A stretch of 13,902 nucleotides of DNA from CBDVAK01 sp965371945 (GTDB taxonomy: Bacteria > Pseudomonadota > Gammaproteobacteria > Competibacterales > JAHEDQ01): positions 1-13,902 of the forward strand of contig CBDVAK010000067.1 of the NCBI GenBank assembly GCA_965371945.1, read 5' to 3'. Position numbers and translations under genes: made by a program. Positions 1 to 7,313 of this stretch are shown here, in pieces; the stretch's first letter is position 1; each line of letters starts with the position of its first letter. A model generated the notes under the pieces. The model had not been told where the DNA came from. It saw only the letters and a program-made list of their open reading frames with translations, and did no database searches.

Positions 1-112
1 CAGCCGCTGGCTGCTACAGTTACAGACCGACGACTGGCGTCTGGTAGGCAGACTGAAGACGCCGTCAGAAGACACCCTGCACCTGGCGCCACTCATCACC
101 GGCAGCCGCTAG
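1..112 (+). CDS. C-terminal end of an unidentified protein (5' truncated)
   Basis: An open frame enters from the left edge (codons starting at base 2) and ends with TAG at 110-112, giving 36 residues ending in LAPLITGSR. The stretch is rich in Leu and Trp and ends 6 bp before the stop codon of the convergent dtd gene, a normal tail-to-tail arrangement. No motif is visible in so short a piece, and I do not recognise the family. The frame could be fortuitous, but its codons favour G or C in the third position and nothing else accounts for these bases. Confidence 0.5.
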   Translation, partial: SRWLLQLQTDDWRLVGRLKTPSEDTLHLAPLITGSR

Positions 113-118
113 TCCGTA

Positions 119-556
119 TCAGTTTTGCAGCCAGAACGTTACCGGGCCATCGTTGACCAGCCCCACCTGCATGTCCGCGCCAAAGCGGCCGCAGCCCACC
201 GGGCTGTGGCGATCACGCGCCGACGCCACCATGACCTCGAACAGCTCCCTGCCGTGGTCTGGCGCGGCGGCCCTCGAGAAGCCCGGTCGCAGGCCCTTGC
301 GGGTCTCCGCCGCCAGCGTGAACTGGGGCACCAGCAACAACCCGCCGTCGATGTCTACCAGACTCCGGTTCATACGCCCCTGGGCATCGTTGAAAACCCG
401 ATAGTTGAGCAGCCGCTCCAGCAGACGTTCGCTGTGGTCGGGCTGGTCGTGTGGCTGGACACCGATCAACACCAGCAGCCCCTCGTCGATCTGCGCGATT
501 CGATTGGCATCGACCTCGACCCAGGCCCGGCTTACCCGTTGCAGCAATGCGATCAT
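119..556 (-). CDS. dtd: D-aminoacyl-tRNA deacylase (D-Tyr-tRNA deacylase)
   Basis: This cytoplasmic homodimeric editing enzyme hydrolyses D-amino acids mischarged onto tRNA (and Gly from tRNA-Ala), recycling the tRNA. The 145-residue product has exactly the usual family length and follows E. coli Dtd along its whole length: MIALLQRVSRA at the N-terminus, the QFTLAA signature at residues 78-83, RPGFS at 90-94, and the cross-subunit NDGPVTFW motif at 135-142 carrying the Gly-Pro pair of the active site. The first position of the SQFTL signature is Pro77 rather than Ser. The frame stays open upstream to 634, but the family starts at the Met at 556, so that start is chosen; no strong ribosome site precedes it. 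It lies 187 bp downstream of the HAD phosphatase gene on the same strand, and its ATG overlaps the stop of a doubtful small frame as ATGA. Confidence 0.96.
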   Translation of the reverse strand: MIALLQRVSRAWVEVDANRIAQIDEGLLVLIGVQPHDQPDHSERLLERLLNYRVFNDAQGRMNRSLVDIDGGLLLVPQFTLAAETRKGLRPGFSRAAAPDHGRELFEVMVASARDRHSPVGCGRFGADMQVGLVNDGPVTFWLQN

Positions 557-747
557 GAGTAGCGGCCCACCAGCACCTGCGTATAAGAAAATTCCCGGCT
601 CCATCGAAGACCCTTCCTGCCGGTCAAAGGGCAACCGACAGGGTTCCGGCGACTCCGGCCTGTGTCAATCTGACCGTCGGGAGCAGGAACGTCCAGGGAT
701 TGGACAGTGATCTCCTCCGGTCGCCGTGTTCCTGCGTCCCCGATCAT
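553..747 (-). CDS. doubtful 64-codon frame between the HAD gene and dtd
   Basis: The gap between the HAD phosphatase gene and dtd is exactly spanned by one open frame. Its ATG overlaps the HAD stop as ATGA (744-747) and its TGA overlaps the dtd ATG as ATGA (553-556). That geometry is typical of translationally coupled genes. Against it, the predicted peptide is basic and Arg/Gly/Pro-rich with no motif, transmembrane segment or recognisable family, and by hand count about 24 of its 64 sense codons end in A or T, more than I would expect for a gene in this GC-rich window. It is equally likely to be spacer DNA. I list it because the double overlap is easy to miss. Confidence 0.2.
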   Translation of the reverse strand: MIGDAGTRRPEEITVQSLDVPAPDGQIDTGRSRRNPVGCPLTGRKGLRWSREFSYTQVLVGRYS

Positions 748-1496
748 AGAATCAGATCGGTAGCCGCACCAATATCGTCGCAGATGCGTACCGGCGAATC
801 GGCTACGCGGGCGGCGTCACCATCCCGATACTGCCCGGTACGCACCAGTATGGCCTGCATGCCCGCATCCAGTGCGCCCTGCACATCGGTTTCGACATCG
901 TCACCAACCATCACCACTTCGGCGGGGTCCAGCCCCAGGCTGGCGACCGCGCTGTGGAAGAACTCCGACGATGGCTTACCCATGACCCTGGCGCGGGTAT
1001 CCGCGGCATACTCCAGCGCCTTGACGAAGGGCCCCGCATCGAGACTCAGGCCATCCCCTTCCCGAAAATAGCGGTTGGAACCCAATGCTACCAGCGGTGC
1101 CCCTTCGATGAGGATCCGAAACGCCCGGTTGAGGCTCTCGTAGGTAAAACTGTGCCCCGCATCCCCGAGCAGCACCACGTCGGCATGCTCTCCGCACAGG
1201 TCCGCCAGTTCACACTGCAGATCAGGATGGACCAGAAGATGGGGGGTCAACTGCTTTTCCAGCAAGTAGGCGCGGGCCGCAATCACCGGTGTAAACAGGT
1301 CGTTCTCCGCCACTTCCATACCCAGCCCCGAGAGATGATCGAGGATTCGCCAGCGCGGCATGCGCGAGACATTGGTGACAAAGCGCAGCGGCACGCCGGC
1401 AGCGCGCAGACTGAGCAAAGCCTCTTGTGCCCCCGGCAACAGGCGATCGCCGACGTAGACCACGCCACTGAGGTCGCAGAGCACGCCACGGATCAT
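744..1496 (-). CDS. LHPP-type HAD-superfamily IIA phosphatase
   Basis: This is a 250-residue haloacid-dehalogenase hydrolase of subfamily IIA, closest in pattern to LHPP, the phospholysine/phosphohistidine inorganic pyrophosphate phosphatase. Motif I is CDLSGVVY with nucleophile Asp8; the general acid/base Asp two residues later is Ser10, a substitution also seen in animal LHPP (DISGVLY). Motif II is Thr41-Asn42, motif III is Lys174 in MGKPSSEFF, and motif IV is GDDVETD (198-204). The cap contains GDAGHSFTYESLNRAF (111-126) and SLDAGPFVKALEYA (151-164), both LHPP-like. A purine-rich GGGGGAA ribosome site lies about 6 bases before the ATG. It is on the same strand as the RND pump, 135 bp downstream of it, so it may be read from that operon or from its own promoter. 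The physiological substrate in bacteria is not known. Confidence 0.88.
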   Translation of the reverse strand: MIRGVLCDLSGVVYVGDRLLPGAQEALLSLRAAGVPLRFVTNVSRMPRWRILDHLSGLGMEVAENDLFTPVIAARAYLLEKQLTPHLLVHPDLQCELADLCGEHADVVLLGDAGHSFTYESLNRAFRILIEGAPLVALGSNRYFREGDGLSLDAGPFVKALEYAADTRARVMGKPSSEFFHSAVASLGLDPAEVVMVGDDVETDVQGALDAGMQAILVRTGQYRDGDAARVADSPVRICDDIGAATDLIL

Positions 1497-1531
1497 GCTG
1501 TTCCCCCAACCTACCGACCAGACCGCGTCAC

Positions 1532-1561
1532 AACCGGGATACGTTGCCGAACTGCCCGGTT
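1532..1561. repeat. 7-bp inverted repeat upstream of the HAD gene
   Basis: AACCGGG (1532-1538) and CCCGGTT (1555-1561) form a perfect inverted repeat with a 16-base spacer, inside the 135-bp gap between the pump stop (1632) and the HAD start (1496). Half-site spacing would allow a dimeric regulator, or a weak hairpin in the transcript. No T-run follows, so it is not a standard terminator. Repeats this short occur by chance in GC-rich DNA. Confidence 0.2.
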
Positions 1562-1631
1562 CACCCTGACCTGGCTAGGTGCCGGTCATTGAACTGAGTA
1601 TAGATGCAGATCCAGCGATCGGTGGGGCGCC

Positions 1632-4600
1632 TCAGATGGTATCCGGCACAACGCGGTGTCGGTGTCGGAAGCGACCGACAGTGCTCTCGTGTACCGACAA
1701 CAGGGCCGGTACGAACAACAGCACCAGCAATGTCGAGAAAGCCAGCCCGAAGGAGATGGACACCGCCATTGGAATCAGGAATTGTGCTTGCAGCGAGGTC
1801 TCGAAAAGCAACGGCGTGAGGCCGGCGATGGTCGTCAGAGAAGTGAGCAGTACTGCCCGAAGCCGCTGGCAGGAGGCCTCTATGATGGCCTCACGAGTGC
1901 CCATGCCCTGCTCCCGGAGATGGCGGAAGAAAGATACCAGCACGATGGAATCATTGATGACGATGCCCGACAGCCCGAACATGCCGAACAACGACAATAT
2001 GGTGAGATTGATACCCATCAGATAGTGACCGGTGATGGCGCCGACCAGACCGAAAGGGATAGCGGACATCACCACCAGAGGCCAGCCATAGGAAGCAAAC
2101 ACCCAGGCCAGGATGAGATAGATGAACGCCAGCGCAAACACCGCACCGCGTTTCATGTCGGCGGTGGTGTCGGCGAGGTCCTTGCTGCGTCCTTCGAGCG
2201 AGTAACGAAGCTGGTAGCGTCGGGCCAGGTCCGGCAGCACCTCCGCTTCCAGATCGGCGAGTACCGCCTCGGCACTGTTTACCGTAGCATCGACATCACC
2301 TGAGACTTGCGCGGAAAGTCTGCCGTCGGCGTGACGCAACACTTCAAATCCCCGCCGGGCGGTGAAATCCACCGCGCTCGACAGCGGCATCGACATGCCG
2401 CCAGGCAGCAGGATACGGAAACTGTCGAGACTGGCCAGCGAGTGCCGCTCCGCATCGGGCAGGGAAACCCTGACCTCGACCTCCTCTTCACCGTCCTGAA
2501 AGATCTGCACCAACACGCCATCGTAGGCAGCCCGCAACTGCCGCCCAACTGAATCGATCGTCAGCCCCAGCGCTTCGGCCTGAGGTGTCAGGCTGTATAT
2601 GTACTGCTCGCTGCCGTAGGGCAGATCATCTTCGACCGCGCTGATGCCATCGAAGGAGCGCACCACGTCGGCAAGCTCCCGGGCCGCTGCCTTGACCCGC
2701 TGCGGGTCGTCGCCGCTGAGTCGTATATCCACATCACGCCCGGGCGGCCCCGCGGTTCGGGCAAAGACCGACAAGGTCTCCAGACCGGCGGGGCGGCGGA
2801 TACCTTGTTCCCAGGCACGCATAAAGCTGTTGAGCCGCACCTCACGGGCATCCGCAGGGCTCAGTTCCACGATCATCGACGCGAACTGTTCGCCGCGCTG
2901 ACTGGCGGCACCCCCGGCCACAGACGACAGCCCCAACCGCGTCTCGGCTGCTACCACCAGCCCACCACCCAGGGCCTGGTCGGTCAGTGCCAGGGTCCGC
3001 TCCAGGTGGGCTGCAAACAACCGCACCCGTGCGGGATCGGTGCCGGCGACAAAACTGGCGCTGGCCGTCAAAATACTCCCTTCCGGGCTGGGGAAAAAAG
3101 TAAAACCGATCCGGCCACCGGCCACCAGCCCGGCTACCAGTATCAACAGGCCGACGGCAGTGGCGAGGGTGGTTGCCCGGAAGTCCACCGCCTTGGTCAC
3201 CAGAGGCCGAAACAGCCGCTCCCTGAAATATTCAAAGCCATGGTCGAGGTGCCGCCGCAGGCCTCCAGGGCGAGCATGATGGAGATTGCGAAAACTGTGA
3301 CGGAGATGGCCCGGCAGCACCAGGAAGCTCTCCATCAGAGATGCCAGTATCACGCAGATGATAATCAGCGGAATATCGAAGATGATGTTTCCGATCACAC
3401 CACCCACCGACATGATGGGCACAAAAGCCGCCACCGTAGTCAGCGAGGAAGAGACCACCGGGGCCATCATTCTGCGCGCGCCGCCTTCGGCCGCTTGCAG
3501 CGGATGCTCGCCGGACTGGTAGTGTGCCAGCGCGTCCTCACCCACTACGATGGCGTCGTCGACGATGATGCCCAGTGCCATGATCAGCGCGAACAGACTG
3601 ATCATGTTGATGCTGCCGCCAAGTGCCCAGAGTATCCCCAGGGTGGCCAGGAACGATACCGGGATACCTACGGCAACCCATATCGCCACGCGACCGTTGA
3701 GAAACAGGAACAGGATTGCGACCACCAGCAACAGCCCGCCAACGCCGTTCCTGAGCAACAGGGTGAGGCGTTCCCGCAGCAGTTGCCAGTTCTGGTCGTA
3801 GACTTGTATCTCGACACCGGCCGGCAGCGTCCCGCGAGTGTCCTCCAGCCATTGCTCCAGTATTCGCGCGGATTCGAGTGTGTCCGCGGTCTCGGCCCGC
3901 ATCAGCCGCAATTCGATCGCCGGCCGGCCCTCGAAAGTGACCTGCACCTCGCTACTCTGCGGTCTTCTGCGCAGCACCGCGACATCGCCTACGGTCAATC
4001 TCCGCCCCTGCTGATCGACTTTCAGGGGCAGAGCTGCAAACCCCGTCTCGTCCCGCCGCTGATCGAGGCTGCGGAGCTGCCTGGCACTGTCCTCGCGCCC
4101 GACCGAGCCGGCGGGCAGATCCTGGCTCAGATCACGAATCCGGGTGGCGATTTCGTTGAATGACATGCCGACCTCGGTCAGCACCGCGGACGGTATCTGT
4201 ATCGCGATCTCCTCCTCGGGAAGCCCGGTGATCACGATTTTGGCGATTCCGCGGTCCAGCAGCTCGCGCTCCGCGGCCCTGGCCAGGGTCCGGAGTTCGC
4301 GCCGGACCAGATCCCCGCTCAGCACCAGCCGGGCGATCGGGTCATACCGCACCACCCGCGACACCTCCGGCTCCTCGGCCTCGGTGGGCAGGGTGCGCAC
4401 CAGCGAAACCTTTTCCTTGACCTCGTCCAGAGCTTCTCCCATATCGGTACCCTCGTCGTATTCGAGGGTGATCACCGAGATACCATCGCCGGAGGTCGAG
4501 GTCATCTTGCGCACAAAATTGAGATCACGGAGCTCGCGCTCCAGTGGATTGGTGACGCTGCTCTCCACGTCCTCGGCGGCGGCGCCGCTCCAGATCACCC

Positions 4601-4766
4601 GCACGGTAACGAAATCGAGCTCGAAACTGGGGAAAAACTGGGTATTGAGCCGTGTCAGTCCCCAGATGCCGGAAAGAATCATCATCACCATCAACAGATT
4701 CGCGGCGACCGGGTGTCGCGCGAAGATTCCCAGCAGGTCGTTTTGGTGTTGGAAGGTCTTGGCCAC
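1632..4766 (-). CDS. RND-family efflux transporter, inner-membrane permease (AcrB-like superfamily)
   Basis: This 1044-residue protein is the proton-driven pump subunit of a tripartite RND exporter. The layout is the usual tandem duplication: TM1 near 19-38, a periplasmic porter domain (about 40-335), TM2-6 (about 338-485), TM7 near 531-550, a second porter domain (to about 870), and TM8-12 (about 873-1022). TM4 carries the proton-relay pair Asp403-Asp404 in GIIVDDAIVVGED. TM10 reads GLSGIVINDSIVLVSFF (931-947), so the Lys of AcrB (Lys940) is replaced by an Asn-Asp pair; I recall this variant from the less-studied acriflavin-resistance-like clade. The start is GTG at 4766, supported by AAGGA eight bases upstream. 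It lies 14 bp after the adaptor gene. The substrate cannot be read from sequence; no outer-membrane channel gene is nearby, so a TolC homologue encoded elsewhere is presumably used. Confidence 0.95.
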   Translation of the reverse strand: MAKTFQHQNDLLGIFARHPVAANLLMVMMILSGIWGLTRLNTQFFPSFELDFVTVRVIWSGAAAEDVESSVTNPLERELRDLNFVRKMTSTSGDGISVITLEYDEGTDMGEALDEVKEKVSLVRTLPTEAEEPEVSRVVRYDPIARLVLSGDLVRRELRTLARAAERELLDRGIAKIVITGLPEEEIAIQIPSAVLTEVGMSFNEIATRIRDLSQDLPAGSVGREDSARQLRSLDQRRDETGFAALPLKVDQQGRRLTVGDVAVLRRRPQSSEVQVTFEGRPAIELRLMRAETADTLESARILEQWLEDTRGTLPAGVEIQVYDQNWQLLRERLTLLLRNGVGGLLLVVAILFLFLNGRVAIWVAVGIPVSFLATLGILWALGGSINMISLFALIMALGIIVDDAIVVGEDALAHYQSGEHPLQAAEGGARRMMAPVVSSSLTTVAAFVPIMSVGGVIGNIIFDIPLIIICVILASLMESFLVLPGHLRHSFRNLHHARPGGLRRHLDHGFEYFRERLFRPLVTKAVDFRATTLATAVGLLILVAGLVAGGRIGFTFFPSPEGSILTASASFVAGTDPARVRLFAAHLERTLALTDQALGGGLVVAAETRLGLSSVAGGAASQRGEQFASMIVELSPADAREVRLNSFMRAWEQGIRRPAGLETLSVFARTAGPPGRDVDIRLSGDDPQRVKAAARELADVVRSFDGISAVEDDLPYGSEQYIYSLTPQAEALGLTIDSVGRQLRAAYDGVLVQIFQDGEEEVEVRVSLPDAERHSLASLDSFRILLPGGMSMPLSSAVDFTARRGFEVLRHADGRLSAQVSGDVDATVNSAEAVLADLEAEVLPDLARRYQLRYSLEGRSKDLADTTADMKRGAVFALAFIYLILAWVFASYGWPLVVMSAIPFGLVGAITGHYLMGINLTILSLFGMFGLSGIVINDSIVLVSFFRHLREQGMGTREAIIEASCQRLRAVLLTSLTTIAGLTPLLFETSLQAQFLIPMAVSISFGLAFSTLLVLLFVPALLSVHESTVGRFRHRHRVVPDTI

Positions 4767-4774
4767 AAATGGAA

Positions 4775-4779
4775 TCCTT
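4775..4779 (-). promoter_or_regulatory. ribosome binding site fixing the GTG start of the RND pump
   Basis: On the minus strand AAGGA is followed by eight bases and then GTG GCC AAG. It sits between the adaptor stop (TGA at 4783-4781) and the pump start, and is the main reason for choosing the GTG at 4766. Confidence 0.6.
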
Positions 4780-4780
4780 G

Positions 4781-6061
4781 TCAGGACCCCTGCGCCAGAT
4801 CTTCGGCGATACTGACACGAAGTCCGCTGACGGCATTCGGCAACTGGGTGACGATTACCCGATCGCCGGAACGCAACTCTGGGCTGGCCACCAGCACCCT
4901 GGGCCGGCCGTTGGCATCGCGCCGCTCACCGACCCGCTCCACGGCGACACCGCGCATGCGCTCATCAGCCAGCACATAGACGCGGTTGCGTCCATAGAGC
5001 GCCTCGAACGGCAATTCCACCAACCCCGGGCGCGGCGGCAACCGCAGCCGCACCGGAACAATTCGGCCTATGGTCAGTTGCTCGCCCCGCGGCACCGCGA
5101 GCAGGCCGTCGATGCCACCGCTGGCCGGATCGGTGCGGGCCGCAAAGCGATCCAGTCGTACCGTCACCGCGCCAGTGTCCAGCATGGCCTGTCCGTGGAC
5201 TGGCACCCCGGACGACAACGCGGCACGAACCACCGACAATTGTGATGAGGGTACCTGGGCACGCAGTTCCACGGCGTCGATATCGAACATTTCCAGCAAC
5301 GGCGAACCAATCGCAACCCGATCACCGGGCGCGACCGACACCGACGTGATCCGACCGGTGAAAGGTGCCCGCACCCGGGTACGCCCAAGATCCAGCCGGG
5401 CTTGCGCCAGCAGTGCCTCCACTCTGGCCAGGCGCGCCTTCAGGCTGACCAGCCGGGCATCATGGTCAGCGATGTCCTGCTGCCGCTTGATGACCTGCAT
5501 GGCCTGCTTCTCCTGGTCCTGGCGGGCCTGGTCACGCAGCGACCGCGAACTCAACCCGCGCCCTTGCAGCGATTCGATACGCTTGACTTCATCGCCCGCC
5601 AGGGCGACCACACGCTGCTCCAGAGACAAGGTTTCCAGGTTGGCCTTGTGGCGGGTCTGCTCACTGTCGATCAGCGCCCCGGCCTCGTCGACGTCGGCCT
5701 GCCGCTGGGCCACCCGCAGGCGGATGTCACTGTCATCCAGGGTCAGCAGCTGACTGCCTTGCGCCACGGTATCGCCCTCTCGAGCGGTAACCTCGACCAC
5801 GTCGGCGCCAACCGCGGCACTCAGCACCGCCGTGCGTGGCGACTCGACCCGGCCATAGAGCAATATTTCGGGAGCCAGCGGTCCCGGCTGTACCTCCAGC
5901 ACCTGCACCGGATAAGCCTTTTCCTCAACCACAACCGGAGGGCGCTGGGCGCGAGTGGCCCGCAGCGCCATGAATCCGGCCACAGCAACACCCAGCACCA
6001 GCAACGGAATCAGAATCTGCAGCCAGCGGGGAGCGCGAAGATGGAATTCAGACCCGCTCAC
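4781..6061 (-). CDS. RND efflux periplasmic adaptor (HlyD/AcrA-type membrane fusion protein)
   Basis: The 426-residue product links the inner-membrane pump to an outer-membrane channel. One N-terminal membrane helix (about 14-34) anchors it; there is no lipobox Cys, unlike AcrA. The first lipoyl half lies around 75-108 (GADVVEVTAREGDTVAQGS). A long alpha-helical hairpin rich in Gln, Arg, Glu and Ala runs about 112-225. The second lipoyl half is RAPFTGRITSVSVAPGDRV (231-249), followed by the beta-barrel and membrane-proximal domains. The start is GTG at 6061, which overlaps the hemH TGA in GTGA; no Shine-Dalgarno sequence is evident in front, so translation probably depends on ribosomes finishing hemH. 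It is followed after 14 bp by the pump gene. Together they form a classic MFP-RND pair; the unusual point is the coupling to ferrochelatase. Confidence 0.93.
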   Translation of the reverse strand: MSGSEFHLRAPRWLQILIPLLVLGVAVAGFMALRATRAQRPPVVVEEKAYPVQVLEVQPGPLAPEILLYGRVESPRTAVLSAAVGADVVEVTAREGDTVAQGSQLLTLDDSDIRLRVAQRQADVDEAGALIDSEQTRHKANLETLSLEQRVVALAGDEVKRIESLQGRGLSSRSLRDQARQDQEKQAMQVIKRQQDIADHDARLVSLKARLARVEALLAQARLDLGRTRVRAPFTGRITSVSVAPGDRVAIGSPLLEMFDIDAVELRAQVPSSQLSVVRAALSSGVPVHGQAMLDTGAVTVRLDRFAARTDPASGGIDGLLAVPRGEQLTIGRIVPVRLRLPPRPGLVELPFEALYGRNRVYVLADERMRGVAVERVGERRDANGRPRVLVASPELRSGDRVIVTQLPNAVSGLRVSIAEDLAQGS

Positions 6062-7155
6062 AGCCCAGCCCGGGTCGATGACTCTTGATGCTCAGCGGAT
6101 TGCGCAACCACGGGATCCGGCCAGCCCGCGAGATGTTTGAGCACCAGCTCGGTCAGTGCTTCGATATGCGCCGGACGATCATTGAGTGCGGGGATGTAGC
6201 GCAGTTGCTCGCCACCTGCGGCAATGAACAGTCGCTGCAACTCACCGCCCACTTCCTCGAGCGTTTCCAGACAGTCGGCCGAAAACCCCGGGCACAAGAC
6301 GTCGATACGCCGAACACCGGAGCCGGCCCAGCCCCGAAGGCTCTGGTCGGCGTAGGGTCGCAACCATTCCTCGCGTCCAAAGCGGGACTGGAAGACCACG
6401 GCCCACTGATCCCGACTCAAGCCGAGCCGGCCGGCGACGCGACGCGCGGTCGCGTGGCAGAAACAGGCATAGGGGTCGCCACGTTCCACGTAACGTCTGG
6501 GGATACCATGGAAAGAGAAGACCAGCTTTTCACCGCGAGGTTCCCGGTCCCAGGCTTCGCGGACCGATTCCGCCAATGCACGGATATAGCCGCTGTTTGC
6601 ATGATAGCCGCAAACCATCCTCAGTTCCGGTATGCGAGGCCAGCGAGCCAGCACGGTGGCGACCGCGTCGAAGGTGGAGGCGGTTGTGGTCGACGAGTAC
6701 TGCGGATAAAGCGGCAGCAACAGGACGCGGCGGGCGCCGGCCTGGTGCAGTTCCCTGAGCCCCTCGGCAACCGCCGGGTTGCCGTAGCGCATGGCCAATA
6801 CCACCCGTACCGGCAAAGCGCAGCGGGCTTGCACAGACCGTTGCAAAGCGTCTGCCTGAAGCTTTGAGATCACCAGCAGTGGTGAACCCTGGTCGGTCCA
6901 TACTTTCCTGTAAAGGCGTACGGAACGTGCCGGGCGTATCCGCAGAATGACGCCGTGCAGTATCGCCCACCACAACGGACGTGGTAGATCGACCAGTCGC
7001 GGGTCCCACAGGAACTCACCGAGAAAGCGCCTCAGCGACCGTTTGTCAGGCGCATCCGGCGTTCCCAGATTGGTCACCAACACACCCAGCAGATCCGGCG
7101 TTCCATGCACTCTGCCACCCGTTTCGACTTGCATGGCTGCCGTGGTTGCCTTCAT
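6058..7155 (-). CDS. hemH: ferrochelatase (protoporphyrin ferrochelatase)
   Basis: HemH inserts Fe(II) into protoporphyrin IX, the last step of protohaem synthesis, at the cytoplasmic face of the membrane. From the Met at 7155 the product is 365 residues; the core matches E. coli HemH throughout: VLVTNLGTPDAPDKRSLRRF (25-44), PLYPQYSSTT (148-157), the catalytic His216 in FSFHGIPRRYVERGD, FQSRFGREEWLRPY (255-268), and Glu297 in CPGFSADCLETLEE. About 23 extra residues follow the normal end. The frame is open to 7563, but that extension is unlike protein, runs across the divergent adenylate cyclase gene, and precedes the HemH family start. The Met at 7134 is an equally possible start; neither has a strong ribosome site. 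The stop overlaps the adaptor start. HemH is probably the first gene of the hemH-adaptor-pump unit. Confidence 0.95.
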   Translation of the reverse strand: MKATTAAMQVETGGRVHGTPDLLGVLVTNLGTPDAPDKRSLRRFLGEFLWDPRLVDLPRPLWWAILHGVILRIRPARSVRLYRKVWTDQGSPLLVISKLQADALQRSVQARCALPVRVVLAMRYGNPAVAEGLRELHQAGARRVLLLPLYPQYSSTTTASTFDAVATVLARWPRIPELRMVCGYHANSGYIRALAESVREAWDREPRGEKLVFSFHGIPRRYVERGDPYACFCHATARRVAGRLGLSRDQWAVVFQSRFGREEWLRPYADQSLRGWAGSGVRRIDVLCPGFSADCLETLEEVGGELQRLFIAAGGEQLRYIPALNDRPAHIEALTELVLKHLAGWPDPVVAQSAEHQESSTRAGL

Positions 7156-7313
7156 TCTTGGCCAAACGAGTAGTCTAACTCTCTGCAGGCATGGGAAACA
7201 CTCTTGAAAGCGGTATTCCCGGATGGCGGCACCCTCGATCGCGTTGACCCGATCCGGGTGGTGAGCTGACCGCAGCGCAACGGCACCAACAAACCCGGAA
7301 CCACCATGAACCA
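7156..7313. promoter_or_regulatory. divergent promoter region between hemH and the adenylate cyclase
   Basis: This 158-bp stretch separates two genes read away from each other, so it must hold both promoters unless one lies inside a gene. An inverted repeat CCCGGAT (7218-7224) / ATCCGGG (7252-7258) with a 27-base spacer is the only structure I see. A TTGACC at 7244-7249 resembles a -35 box, but no good -10 stands 17 bases downstream. No recognised regulator site is evident. The role is inferred from gene layout, not from a clear motif. Confidence 0.35.

Noticed and set aside
320..330. Pro in place of Ser in the SQFTL signature of Dtd
   Set aside because: I believe PQFTL occurs in other gammaproteobacterial Dtd proteins, and the rest of the active-site motifs are intact, so it is probably ordinary variation.
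557..634. 26-residue N-terminal extension of Dtd
   Set aside because: Dtd proteins start at MIAL.QRV and are about 145 residues; the extension has no counterpart in the family.
691..705. Short hairpin GTCCA-GGGAT-TGGAC downstream of the HAD gene as a terminator
   Set aside because: Only a 5-bp stem and no T-run on the transcribed side; too weak to call.
1441..1455. GCGATCGC-type octamers (also near 11972) as a HIP1-like repeat
   Set aside because: Only a couple of occurrences in nearly 14 kb of GC-rich DNA, with no regular spacing.
2805..4163. 452-codon open frame on the plus strand opposite the RND pump, plus shorter ones at 1656-2303 and 4144-4815
   Set aside because: They are antisense to a clear full-length RND permease, have His/Gln/Arg- or Ser/Arg-rich low-quality composition, and arise from high third-position GC in the real gene.
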